Shown here one piece after another: positions 1 to 8,000 of a stretch of DNA of 16,203 bases. Source of the stretch: Aquificaceae bacterium. GTDB lineage: Bacteria; Aquificota; Aquificia; Aquificales; Aquificaceae. Position numbers and translations under genes: made by a program. Under the pieces are notes generated by a model. That model did no database searches, was not told where the DNA came from, and saw nothing but the letters and a program-made list of their open reading frames with translations. Numbering within the stretch: position 1 is the first letter of the stretch; every line of letters begins with the position of its first letter. Location of the stretch: positions 1 to 16,203 of the forward strand of contig WFYM01000002.1 in assembly GCA_015490115.1 (NCBI GenBank), written 5' to 3'.

Positions 1-952
1 TTGACAGCTCCTTGCCGAGCTGGACTTTCGCCATTATCTGAACAGCGTCTTCCAAGTTCCATACCGACCCGTCGTGGAAGTAGGGGTAGGTCCTCGTGAC
101 GTTCCTGAGGGAGGGGACTTTGAAGACGTATAGGTCTTCCTTCTTTTGGGTGACAGCGAACCTACCGACGTCCATTGGCATCGTGGGTTTTTCGAGGGTC
201 ACGAACTCCCTCGTCGCCTCCCAGTAAGCTTCCACTATGCCAAACCTAGCAAACATACCCCCACCTACAGCAGGTCCGTTGTGACAACTTACGCAACCTA
301 TCTCTATGAAGAGCTTCAGACCTTCCTTTTCTTCCCTCGTGAGAGCGTTAAGGTCTCCCTTTAGGAACTCGTCGAACCTCGAAGGTGTCATAAGGGTCCT
401 CTCGAAGGCTGCTATAGCTTTCGCCACGTTCTCGTAGGTGAGGGGATCCTCTTCGTTGGGGAAGGCTTTTTTGAAAAGCTTGACGTATTCGGGTATTGAT
501 CTTAGCCTCTCGATCACCGCTTCGGGTGAGTCCATAGCCATCTCTATGGGGTTCAGGATGGGACCTTTAGCCTGCTCCTCGACGTTTTTCGCCCTCCCGT
601 CCCAGAACTGGGCGACGTGAAGAGCCGCGTTCAAAGTGGTAGGAGCGTTCCTCGGTCCTATCTGCCACCTGTGTCCAACGGATGTGGGAAGGTTGTCGAC
701 TCCGTAAGTGGCTAAGTTGTGGCAGGTGTTGCAGCTTATCAGCCCGCTCTTTGAGAGTCTCGGATCGTAGTAGAGCATCTTGCCGAGCTTTACCTTCTCA
801 GGGGTTACCGGGTTTTCTTTGCTTTCCGCCACCTTCGGGAGGGGTTGGAAGTATTTTCTCGCTTCTTCGAGGAGTTTCACGTCCTCCGACTTCCCCGCTC
901 CCATAAGAAGGGAGCTTCCGAGGACCAAAGCTACCAGAGATTTCCTCCTCAT
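1..952 (-). CDS. Di-heme cytochrome c peroxidase (CcpA/MauG family), 3' end outside the window
   Basis: The minus-strand frame is open from an ATG at 952 to the left edge (317 codons, no stop), so the C-terminus is missing. The N-terminus (MRRKSLVALVLGSSLLMGAG) is a typical Sec signal peptide, so the protein should be periplasmic. There are two c-type heme sites: CNTCH at residues 74-78 and CVSCH at 220-224. The segment LYYDPRLSKSGLISCNTCH, the PTTLNAA and QFWDGRA stretches, and a C-terminal VPSLRNV...YFHDGS block are hallmarks of bacterial di-heme peroxidases. The family reduces hydrogen peroxide to water with electrons from cytochrome c. Family members are about 320-350 residues, so little is probably lost. 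AGGAGG at 961-966 lies 8 bases before the ATG and fixes the start. It diverges from the ArsA-like gene. A MauG-like role cannot be excluded without the missing end. Confidence 0.93.
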   Translation of the reverse strand, partial: MRRKSLVALVLGSSLLMGAGKSEDVKLLEEARKYFQPLPKVAESKENPVTPEKVKLGKMLYYDPRLSKSGLISCNTCHNLATYGVDNLPTSVGHRWQIGPRNAPTTLNAALHVAQFWDGRAKNVEEQAKGPILNPIEMAMDSPEAVIERLRSIPEYVKLFKKAFPNEEDPLTYENVAKAIAAFERTLMTPSRFDEFLKGDLNALTREEKEGLKLFIEIGCVSCHNGPAVGGGMFARFGIVEAYWEATREFVTLEKPTMPMDVGRFAVTQKKEDLYVFKVPSLRNVTRTYPYFHDGSVWNLEDAVQIMAKVQLGKELS

Positions 953-982
953 TTTCACCACCTCCTAATTTTTGATTGAATT

Positions 983-1011
983 ATTATATACTAATTACGA
1001 ATGTTTTTCAA
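983..1011 (-). promoter_or_regulatory. Sigma-70-type promoter of the cytochrome c peroxidase gene
   Basis: Read on the minus strand, TTGAAA (1011-1006) is followed after exactly 17 bases by TATAAT (988-983). That is a near-consensus housekeeping promoter. It lies 30 bases before the peroxidase ATG, leaving a short leader with an AGGAGG ribosome site. Seen directly; activity is inferred. Confidence 0.7.
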
Positions 1012-1080
1012 CTGATTTCCCGTCGCAGAATATTTTAGGAACCGCTCTATGGTAGAGTCATTTGTAAAATTTTTCTGGTC

Positions 1081-2262
1081 ATGAGGATAATACTCTTCTC
1101 AGGAAAAGGGGGAGTCGGGAAGACGACCCTCTCGGCTGCGACGGGATACAAACTCTCCGAGATGGGCTACAGGGCACTGGTCGTTTCTCTGGATCCCGCC
1201 CACTCCCTCTCGGACGCCTTCGACCTTACCGAAGAGGAGAGACTCTCAGCCAAGGGTCTCCCTGTGAAGATAAAGGAGAACCTCTGGATACAGGAGATAG
1301 ACGTACAAGAGGAGATAGACAGATACTGGGGCGACGTTTACAGATTCCTCGAGATACTCTTCAACACGACGGGACTCGACGAGATAGTGGCGGAGGAGCT
1401 TGCGATCCTCCCCGGTATGGAGGAGGTGACGAGCCTCCTGTACGTCAATAAATACTACAGGGAAAAGGAGTTTGACGTCCTCATCCTCGACCTACCTCCT
1501 ACGGGTGAGTCCCTCAGGTTCGTCTCCATGCCCACGGTCCTCAAGTGGTATATGAAGAAGATCTTCAAGACGGAGAGGCTCGTGATGAGGGTTGCAAGAC
1601 CTGTTGTAGGAAGGCTATCTGATGTCCCACTCCCCGACGAGGCGTACTTCAAAGCCCTCGAGAACTTCTACGAGAAGCTGAAAGGGGTCGACGAGGTCCT
1701 CGTGGATCCGAAAGTAACTTCGGTGAGGCTCGTCACGAACCCCGAAAAGATGGTGGTAAAAGAAAGTCAGAGGGCTTTTATGTATTTCAACCTCTTCGGA
1801 GTTAACGTGGACGCTGTCCTCATAAACAGGGTGATACCGAAGGAGTTGGTTGACTGCCAGTATCTGAAGGAGTGGGTGGAGGTCCAGAGGAGGTATCTCG
1901 AAGAGATAAAGAGCTTCTTCTCACCCGTTCCCGTGTTCGAGGTCCCCCTGATGAGGGGTGAGGTCTTCGGGGAGAAGAAGTTAAAAGAACTTGCGGATCT
2001 GGTATACAAGGACAGGGACCCCTCCGAAGTGTTTTTCGAGGAAAGACCCTACGAATTTTTAAAGGAAGAGGAAGGTTACACTTTGAGGATAAAGGCTCCC
2101 TTTGTGAAGAAGGAAACCGTCTCGCTCCTGAAGTCTGAGGAGGAGATAGTGGTGAGGGTCGGCAACTTCAAGAGCCACATACTCCTTCCGAGGAAGCTGA
2201 GGAAGTTGGAACCTCAAGGTGCGAAGATAGAAGAGGGTTACATAAAGATAAGGTTAGCTTGA
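1081..2262 (+). CDS. ArsA/Get3-family ATPase with C-terminal HSP20-like domain
   Basis: This 393-residue protein starts with the deviant Walker A loop of the ArsA/Get3/MinD group (GKGGVGKTT, residues 8-16). The switch I motif DPAHSLSDAFD is at 38-48, followed by a switch II-like DLPPTGESLRF block. The last ~64 residues (330-393) look like the small all-beta ArsA_HSP20 domain found at the end of bacterial ArsA-like ATPases. The cysteine set that binds arsenite in ArsA and the zinc CxxC of Get3 are absent, so an arsenite-pump role is unlikely. A chaperone or membrane-protein targeting role is possible but unproven. The start is forced because the P-loop begins seven residues later. No Shine-Dalgarno is visible; TAAAAT lies 10 bases before the ATG. 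Its 3' end overlaps the convergent ClC gene by 9 bp. Confidence 0.85.
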   Translation: MRIILFSGKGGVGKTTLSAATGYKLSEMGYRALVVSLDPAHSLSDAFDLTEEERLSAKGLPVKIKENLWIQEIDVQEEIDRYWGDVYRFLEILFNTTGLDEIVAEELAILPGMEEVTSLLYVNKYYREKEFDVLILDLPPTGESLRFVSMPTVLKWYMKKIFKTERLVMRVARPVVGRLSDVPLPDEAYFKALENFYEKLKGVDEVLVDPKVTSVRLVTNPEKMVVKESQRAFMYFNLFGVNVDAVLINRVIPKELVDCQYLKEWVEVQRRYLEEIKSFFSPVPVFEVPLMRGEVFGEKKLKELADLVYKDRDPSEVFFEERPYEFLKEEEGYTLRIKAPFVKKETVSLLKSEEEIVVRVGNFKSHILLPRKLRKLEPQGAKIEEGYIKIRLA

Positions 2263-3954
2263 GAGCTTCCTCATAGCCCTTCCTATGTCCGCCCTCGCTA
2301 TTATACCGACGAGCCTCCCCTCCCTCGAAACTACGGGTAGCCTCCCCACACCCTTCCCGGACATAACCTTTAGGGCTTCGGCGAGGCTCACCTCGGGCTG
2401 GACGGTTATAACTTCCTTCGTCATCACCTCCTTAACGGGTGTTTCTATTCTTAAATCTTCGGGGACCTTGAAGAGGTCGCTCTTCGTCACTATGCCGACG
2501 AGCTTCCCTTCCTCGACGACCGGTAGCCCACCTATCAGCTTCTCCGCCATAATACGCTGGACTTCTGAGAGGGGGGTATCGGGGCTTACGGTAACTGGCT
2601 TGTTCATGAACTCTTTTACCCTCGCCCTCTCGAGGAGGTATATCCCCCACTCGTCCGCGTGGGCTGGTGAGTCGAGGCGTGTGTTTACTTGACTCGGGAA
2701 TATGCTCCTTTCTCCGCTCAGGAAGTAAGTTATAAGGACCGAAAGCATGGCTGGGACGAGCAGCTGGTATCCTCCCGTCATCTCCGCTATGAGGATTATG
2801 GTGGAGAGGGGAGCCTTAGCAGCACCTCCGAATAGGGACACCATACCAACTATCATGAAGGAGGGGACGCTAAGATCCATACCGTATACGCTGTTTAAGG
2901 TGAGTGAGTAGAAGGCTCCGACGAGACCCCCCACCATAACCGACGGTCCGAAGACCCCTCCTGAACCTCCAGAACCTATTGTGAATGAAACTCCGAGGAC
3001 AACAGCTACCGCTCCCAGAAGGGCAAGGAGCGGATCCGATAAAGCACCGTCCATGAACATCTGTAGCCAACCGTAGCCGTTACCTACGGATATGGGAACC
3101 AAGGCGCTGACGGTTCCCGCTATAAAGCCTCCCAAAGCTGGCTTTACGTATTCTGGAAGACCGGATCTTGAAAACAGGTCCCTGACTAAGAAGAAAGTTC
3201 GGACGTATAGTCTGACTACGAGACCGCAGAGGAGACCGAGTCCTGCAAATAGGAGGAGGGTTAAAAGGTCCCAGCTGAAGGTCTCAGGGATCTTTGCGGA
3301 GAATATGGGCTGGAAGCCGAAGAAACTGCAAAAGAGGGTGTAGGCTGTGATAGAGGCTACGAAGCTCGGGATCATGGCTTCTATGTCGAAGTCTCTTCTG
3401 AAAAAGACCTCCGCGCTTATTATGGCTCCGGCTAAAGGTGCCTTGAATATGGCTGCTACCCCTGCTCCGAGACCCACGGCGATCGCCGTCCTTCTTTCCC
3501 TCTCCGTGAGACCGAGCAGCTTCGCTATCCAAGAGCCTACACCTGCACCTATCAGGGCTATCGGTCCCTCCCTACCTGATGTCCCTCCCGTCCCTATGGT
3601 GACAGCGGAGGTGATGAGCTTCACAAGCGAGGTCTTGAGGGATATTTCCCTCCCTGTGTGGTAAGCGTTTATAGCGGAGTCCGTCCCTACGCCCGCGGAT
3701 TCGGGAGAGAACCTTTTTGTGAGGAGACCCGAGAAGAGTCCGCCGAGGGCGACCGTTATGGGAAGCAGTAAGGGGTAAGCCGGGAAGGTGTAGTTTGCGT
3801 AACCACCCTCACCCGCCGGCTTTGGCTGATCGTATCCCACGATGTTCTCGAGAACCAAATGGCTCACAAGGTCTATAGCAAAGACGAGAAGGACAGCAAA
3901 GACTCCCACGATGAGACCGATAAGGGCTGGGACGAGGAAGTATCTCCGAAGCAT
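2254..3954 (-). CDS. ClC-family anion channel/transporter with two CBS domains
   Basis: A 566-residue inner-membrane protein. The first ~415 residues are the ClC membrane domain: GVGTDSAINAYH at 88-99, the gate motif GREGP at 127-131 with gating Glu129, and GSGGSGGVFGPS at 327-338. Two CBS domains follow (about 445-498 and 506-562), which in the family bind adenine nucleotides and regulate transport. It matches a prokaryotic subgroup with a GxGTD motif instead of the GSGIP selectivity loop. The position of the internal proton glutamate of E. coli ClC-ec1 (E203) appears to be Val183, as in animal ClC channels, so coupling to protons is uncertain. The substrate may be chloride or another small anion. 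It diverges from rtcA with only 18 bp between start codons. No Shine-Dalgarno is visible. Confidence 0.92.
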   Translation of the reverse strand: MLRRYFLVPALIGLIVGVFAVLLVFAIDLVSHLVLENIVGYDQPKPAGEGGYANYTFPAYPLLLPITVALGGLFSGLLTKRFSPESAGVGTDSAINAYHTGREISLKTSLVKLITSAVTIGTGGTSGREGPIALIGAGVGSWIAKLLGLTERERRTAIAVGLGAGVAAIFKAPLAGAIISAEVFFRRDFDIEAMIPSFVASITAYTLFCSFFGFQPIFSAKIPETFSWDLLTLLLFAGLGLLCGLVVRLYVRTFFLVRDLFSRSGLPEYVKPALGGFIAGTVSALVPISVGNGYGWLQMFMDGALSDPLLALLGAVAVVLGVSFTIGSGGSGGVFGPSVMVGGLVGAFYSLTLNSVYGMDLSVPSFMIVGMVSLFGGAAKAPLSTIILIAEMTGGYQLLVPAMLSVLITYFLSGERSIFPSQVNTRLDSPAHADEWGIYLLERARVKEFMNKPVTVSPDTPLSEVQRIMAEKLIGGLPVVEEGKLVGIVTKSDLFKVPEDLRIETPVKEVMTKEVITVQPEVSLAEALKVMSGKGVGRLPVVSREGRLVGIIARADIGRAMRKLSS

Positions 3955-3972
3955 TATACTAAAGATTTTAGA

Positions 3973-5043
3973 ATGATAGAGATAGACGGCTCTTTCGGAG
4001 AGGGCGGAGGTCAGATCTTAAGGACCTCTCTGTTTCTCAGCTGTATCCTTAAGGTCCCCGTGAGGATAAGGGAGATAAGGTCGAGGAGGGAAAAGCCCGG
4101 TCTGAAGCGCCAGCACCTGTGGGTCGTCAAAGCTCTGAAGGAGATCTGCTCCGCGAAGGTAGAAGGTGCGAGGCTGGGGTCCAAAGAGATCACCTTCGTT
4201 CCGAAGAAGCTGAGGGGAGGGACGTATGAGGTGGACTTCAAGACGGCGGGTTCCGTGAGCCTCTTCCTCCAAGCTGTCCTTCCGGTCACACTCTTTGTCC
4301 CCGGGGAGGTGGAGATCAGCATAACAGGAGGGACGGAGGTTCCCGGAGGTCCAACTATAGACTGGTTCAGGTTCGTTTACCTCACATACCTACTTAATAT
4401 ACCCGACTTTGTGAGGGTAGAACTCCTCCAGAGGGGCTACACTCCCGGAGGGGGTGGGAAGGTGGTCCTCAGGGTGAGGAGCGGTTTAAAGGAGGAGCTA
4501 AAAAGTCTAAAGGAGATCAGGGAGTTTTTAAAGGAGAGGAGGGGACCTTTTAAAGGTCTGAGCGGGGAGGTGAAAAGGGTCCACCTCCTCTCCGTTGCCC
4601 ACAGCTCCTTGAGGGGTAGGAAGGTGGTGGAGAGACAGGTAAAAGGTGCCGTCGAGGTATGGAAGGAGACCGGACTCCCTCAACCTGAGGTTTACAGGCA
4701 GTATGTAAGTAGCATATCGATAGGGACGAGCGTCACCATGTGGATCGAGGACGGAGAGGGGAACGTGATGGGTGCTGACTCTTTGGGGAAGAAGGGAAAG
4801 CCCGCGGAGGAGGTGGGTGGAGAGTGTGCAAAGAAGCTCTTGGAAGACATTAAAAGGGGTGCTAACGTGGACAGGCACCTTGCGGACCACCTCGTCCCTT
4901 GGATAGGTCTCGCTGGGGGTAGGATAAAGGTCTCCGAGTTCACGGGACATCTCACAACGAACCTATGGGTATGTGAGAGGTTTTTGGGGGAGGGGACCTT
5001 CACGGTGAGGAGGGAGGAGGGTATCGTCGAAGCTGTGGTATAA
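3973..5043 (+). CDS. rtcA: RNA 3'-terminal phosphate cyclase
   Basis: RtcA converts an RNA 3'-phosphate to a 2',3'-cyclic phosphate through covalent AMP and RNA-adenylate intermediates. The 356-residue product opens with the family signature MIEIDGSFGEGGGQILR and contains RRGYTPGGGG-like (QRGYTPGGGGKV) and HLADHL motifs. His302 in DRHLADHL should be the AMP-accepting histidine (His309 in the E. coli enzyme). Length fits the family (about 340-360). The frame stays open upstream to an ATG at 3859, but those 38 extra residues lie inside the ClC gene and resemble nothing, so the start is placed at 3973. No Shine-Dalgarno is present; TATACT at 3955-3960 lies 12 bases upstream. It is followed 11 bp later by gyrA. 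No rtcB or rtcR is in the window. Confidence 0.94.
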   Translation: MIEIDGSFGEGGGQILRTSLFLSCILKVPVRIREIRSRREKPGLKRQHLWVVKALKEICSAKVEGARLGSKEITFVPKKLRGGTYEVDFKTAGSVSLFLQAVLPVTLFVPGEVEISITGGTEVPGGPTIDWFRFVYLTYLLNIPDFVRVELLQRGYTPGGGGKVVLRVRSGLKEELKSLKEIREFLKERRGPFKGLSGEVKRVHLLSVAHSSLRGRKVVERQVKGAVEVWKETGLPQPEVYRQYVSSISIGTSVTMWIEDGEGNVMGADSLGKKGKPAEEVGGECAKKLLEDIKRGANVDRHLADHLVPWIGLAGGRIKVSEFTGHLTTNLWVCERFLGEGTFTVRREEGIVEAVV

Positions 5044-5044
5044 T
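5039..5044 (+). promoter_or_regulatory. Possible -10 box for a leaderless gyrA transcript
   Basis: A perfect TATAAT spans the rtcA stop codon and ends 10 bases before the gyrA ATG at 5055. Initiation 5-9 bases downstream would give a transcript with almost no leader. There is no Shine-Dalgarno before gyrA and no recognisable -35 box. It may be fortuitous, as GTA-TAA is also the rtcA terminus. Confidence 0.3.
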
Positions 5045-5054
5045 CTTTAAACCT

Positions 5055-8000
5055 ATGGAAATCATAGAGGTTCCCATCGAGGAGGAGGTAAAGCAGTCCT
5101 ACATAGACTACGCTATGTCCGTCATAGTGGGGAGGGCTATCCCCGATGTGAGGGACGGTCTGAAGCCCGTCCAGAGGAGGATACTCTACGCCATGTTCGA
5201 GATGGGGCTGACTCCCGAAAAGCCCTTCAAGAAGAGTGCGAGGGTAGTCGGGGAGGTCCTCGGCAAATACCACCCCCACGGTGATCAGGCTGTCTACGAC
5301 GCCCTCGTCAGGATGGCTCAGGACTTTTCGATGAGGTATCCCCTGATAATCGGTCAGGGCAACTTCGGCTCCGTGGACGGCGACCCTCCAGCCCAGATGA
5401 GGTACTGTATAGTCGGAGATTCGCTGGTGCTGACCGAGAAAGGTTTAATACCTATAGAGTCCCTCGTTCCGAACTCGAAGGATTCCTCGGAACATAGGAT
5501 AGATCTCAAGGTCCTATCCTTGAACGGGAAGGTCAGTAGAGCTGACAGGTTTTTCAACTCAGGCAAGCACCCGACTATAAGGATAAGAACAGCTACAGGT
5601 CTTGAGATAGAAGGGAGCTATAACCATCCAGTGCTTACACTTACAAAAGGAGAAAACGGCAAACCTGTTTACAGGTGGAAAACCTTATACGAACTGCAGG
5701 AGGGAGACTACGTTGTTGTGGCGAGGGATTCCCAGTTTTTCCCTGAGGAGGATCTGATAACTGAAGAGGAGGCTTTCCTTCTGGGAAGTCTTGTAAGCGA
5801 AGGGTATGTGAACGTTCAAAGAGTTGGCTTCTCAAACGCAGATCACGAATTCACAGAGGAGTTTGAAAGGTGTCTTATAAAGAGCGGTAAAACCTTGGTC
5901 GAGTATCAAATACACGAAAAAAGCTTTGTAGAACGCGTAAGACAGCTTGGCTTTGACCACAGATCTGAGGAAAAGGAGATACCTCAGGTAGTTCTCAGAT
6001 CCTCTAAAAAGGTACAGAGAGCTTTCTTGAGGGCTTTGTTCGAAGAGGACGGTAGCGTCAGCAAAGTTGGACAAACGGTTCTTGTATTTTACCACTCAAA
6101 GAGCCTAAAGCTTATAAAGCAGTTGCAGATAGTTCTTCTGAACTTCGGTATAGTGAGCAGGATCCACAGAGACAAGCACATATACAGACTGCTGATAAGT
6201 GGTGCAAGAAACTTAAAAAAGTTTGCTGAGGAGATAGGTTTTGTAGGAGAAAAGCAGAGAAAACTTGAGGAGTACATAAAAGATTACGGGAAGGCTCTCA
6301 GCAGAACCGACAAAATACCCTTCCTTTCTCAATATTTGAGGAAAAAATACAGGTTCAGGTTCGGTGAATGGTTTATAAAGCACAACATCGACAGATACGA
6401 AAGCCTCGAAAGGTATATGCCTTTGCTTGAAAGATACTTAGATGATGAGGATCTCAAACTCGTTAAAGAGTTTCTGAGGAACCGGTATTTCTTCGATCAG
6501 GTTGTATTCAAAGGTTTCGGTGGATACAAAACGGTTTACTCGATCAGGGTAGACAGCAGATGCCACTCCTTTGTAGCCAACGGGATAATAAACCACAACA
6601 CAGAAGCCAAACTCTCGAAGGTAGCCGTCGAGATGCTCGAAGACATAGACAAGGAAACTGTAGACTTCATCCCCAACTTCGACGACACCTTAACGGAGCC
6701 TACGGTCCTCCCCTCCAAGTTCCCCAACCTCATATGCAACGGAACAGCTGGGATAGCTGTGGGTCTTGCAACTTCCATCCCTCCCCACAACTTGAGGGAG
6801 GTCGGAAAAGCCCTCATAGAGCTTGCGAGGAACCCGAACATGACGACCGAGGAGATACTCAAGATCATAAAGGGACCGGACTTTCCGACGGGAGGTGTCG
6901 TGGAGAACGCAAAGGATCTAAAAGAAATTTACGAGACCGGGAGGGGAACAATACAGATAAGGGCGAAGGCTCACGTTGAGAAGGTCCAAGGGGGTAGGGA
7001 GCAGATAGTGGTTACCGAGATACCCTTTCAGGTTAACAAGTCGGAGCTTATAAAGAAGATAGCGGACGCTGTAAGGAGCGGGAAGATAAAAGAAATTTCT
7101 GACATAAGGGACGAGTCCGACAAGGAAGGTATAAGGATAGTTATAGAGCTAAAGAGGGATGCAAAAGGAGAGAAGGTCCTCAAAAAGCTCTTCAAATACA
7201 CCCAGCTCAGGAAAGGCTTTCCCGTCAACTTCGTCGTCCTCGTGGACGGGGAGCCTAAGCTCGTCGGTATAAAGGACCTCCTGAGGGAGTTTATAAAGCA
7301 CAGGGTTCAGGTGATCCTGAGGAGGACGAAGTTTTACCTGAGGAAGGCTGAGGAGAGGCTCCACATAGTTGAAGGACTCTTAAAAGCTATAGAGAAGCTC
7401 GACGAGGTTATAGAGGGGATAAGGAGGTCTAAAGATCCTCAAGAGGCTAAAGCCTTTCTCGTAAACAGGTTCGGGCTGACCGAAAGGCAGGCCCAGGCTG
7501 TCCTCGAGATGAGGCTCCAGAGGCTCACCTCCCTCGAGAGGGAGAAGTTAAAGGAAGAAAAGAAGGACCTCGAGGAGAAGATAAGCTACTACAGGAGGGT
7601 TATAGGGAGCGAGGAGGAGAGGATAAGGATATTCATAGAGGAGACTAAGGAGCTGATCGAAAAGTTCGGGGACCCGAGGAGGACGTTCGTCGAAGGTGTG
7701 GAGGGTGAGCCTGAGGGAGGTTCTCTGCTCGTTGCTGTCCTCGAAAACGGGAGGGTTGTTCCCCTCGAAGAGATACAGGAGGGGGAAGCCCCCGTCGTCG
7801 ACATACTCGACGTTCCCTTCACCGAAGGTCTCTTCCTCGTCTCGAACAGGGGAAGGGTTTACTGGATAGCGGGTTCGGAAGCCCTGAAAGGTTCGAGGGT
7901 GTCCCTGAAGGAACCCGGTGAGAAAATAGTAGGAGCCTTCATAAGGGAGAGGTTCGCGGACAGGCTCCTCCTCGCCACAAAGAAGGGCTTTATAAAGAAG

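Noticed and set aside
1045..1057. CTCTA-TGG-TAGAG inverted repeat before the ArsA-like gene.
   Set aside because: A 5-bp stem with a 3-base loop is easily found by chance and no related copy was seen elsewhere.
3859..3972. Upstream in-frame extension of rtcA (38 codons).
   Set aside because: It lies wholly inside the ClC gene and has no likeness to RtcA; the family signature begins at the ATG at 3973.
4692..5279. Open frame of 195 codons on the minus strand across the rtcA-gyrA junction.
   Set aside because: It lies antisense to conserved RtcA and GyrA coding sequence and shows no recognisable domain.
5406..6599. Insertion of a separate gene or a frameshifted gyrA instead of an intein.
   Set aside because: The frame is continuous, both splice junctions are canonical, and the GyrA sequence resumes exactly at TEAKLSK.
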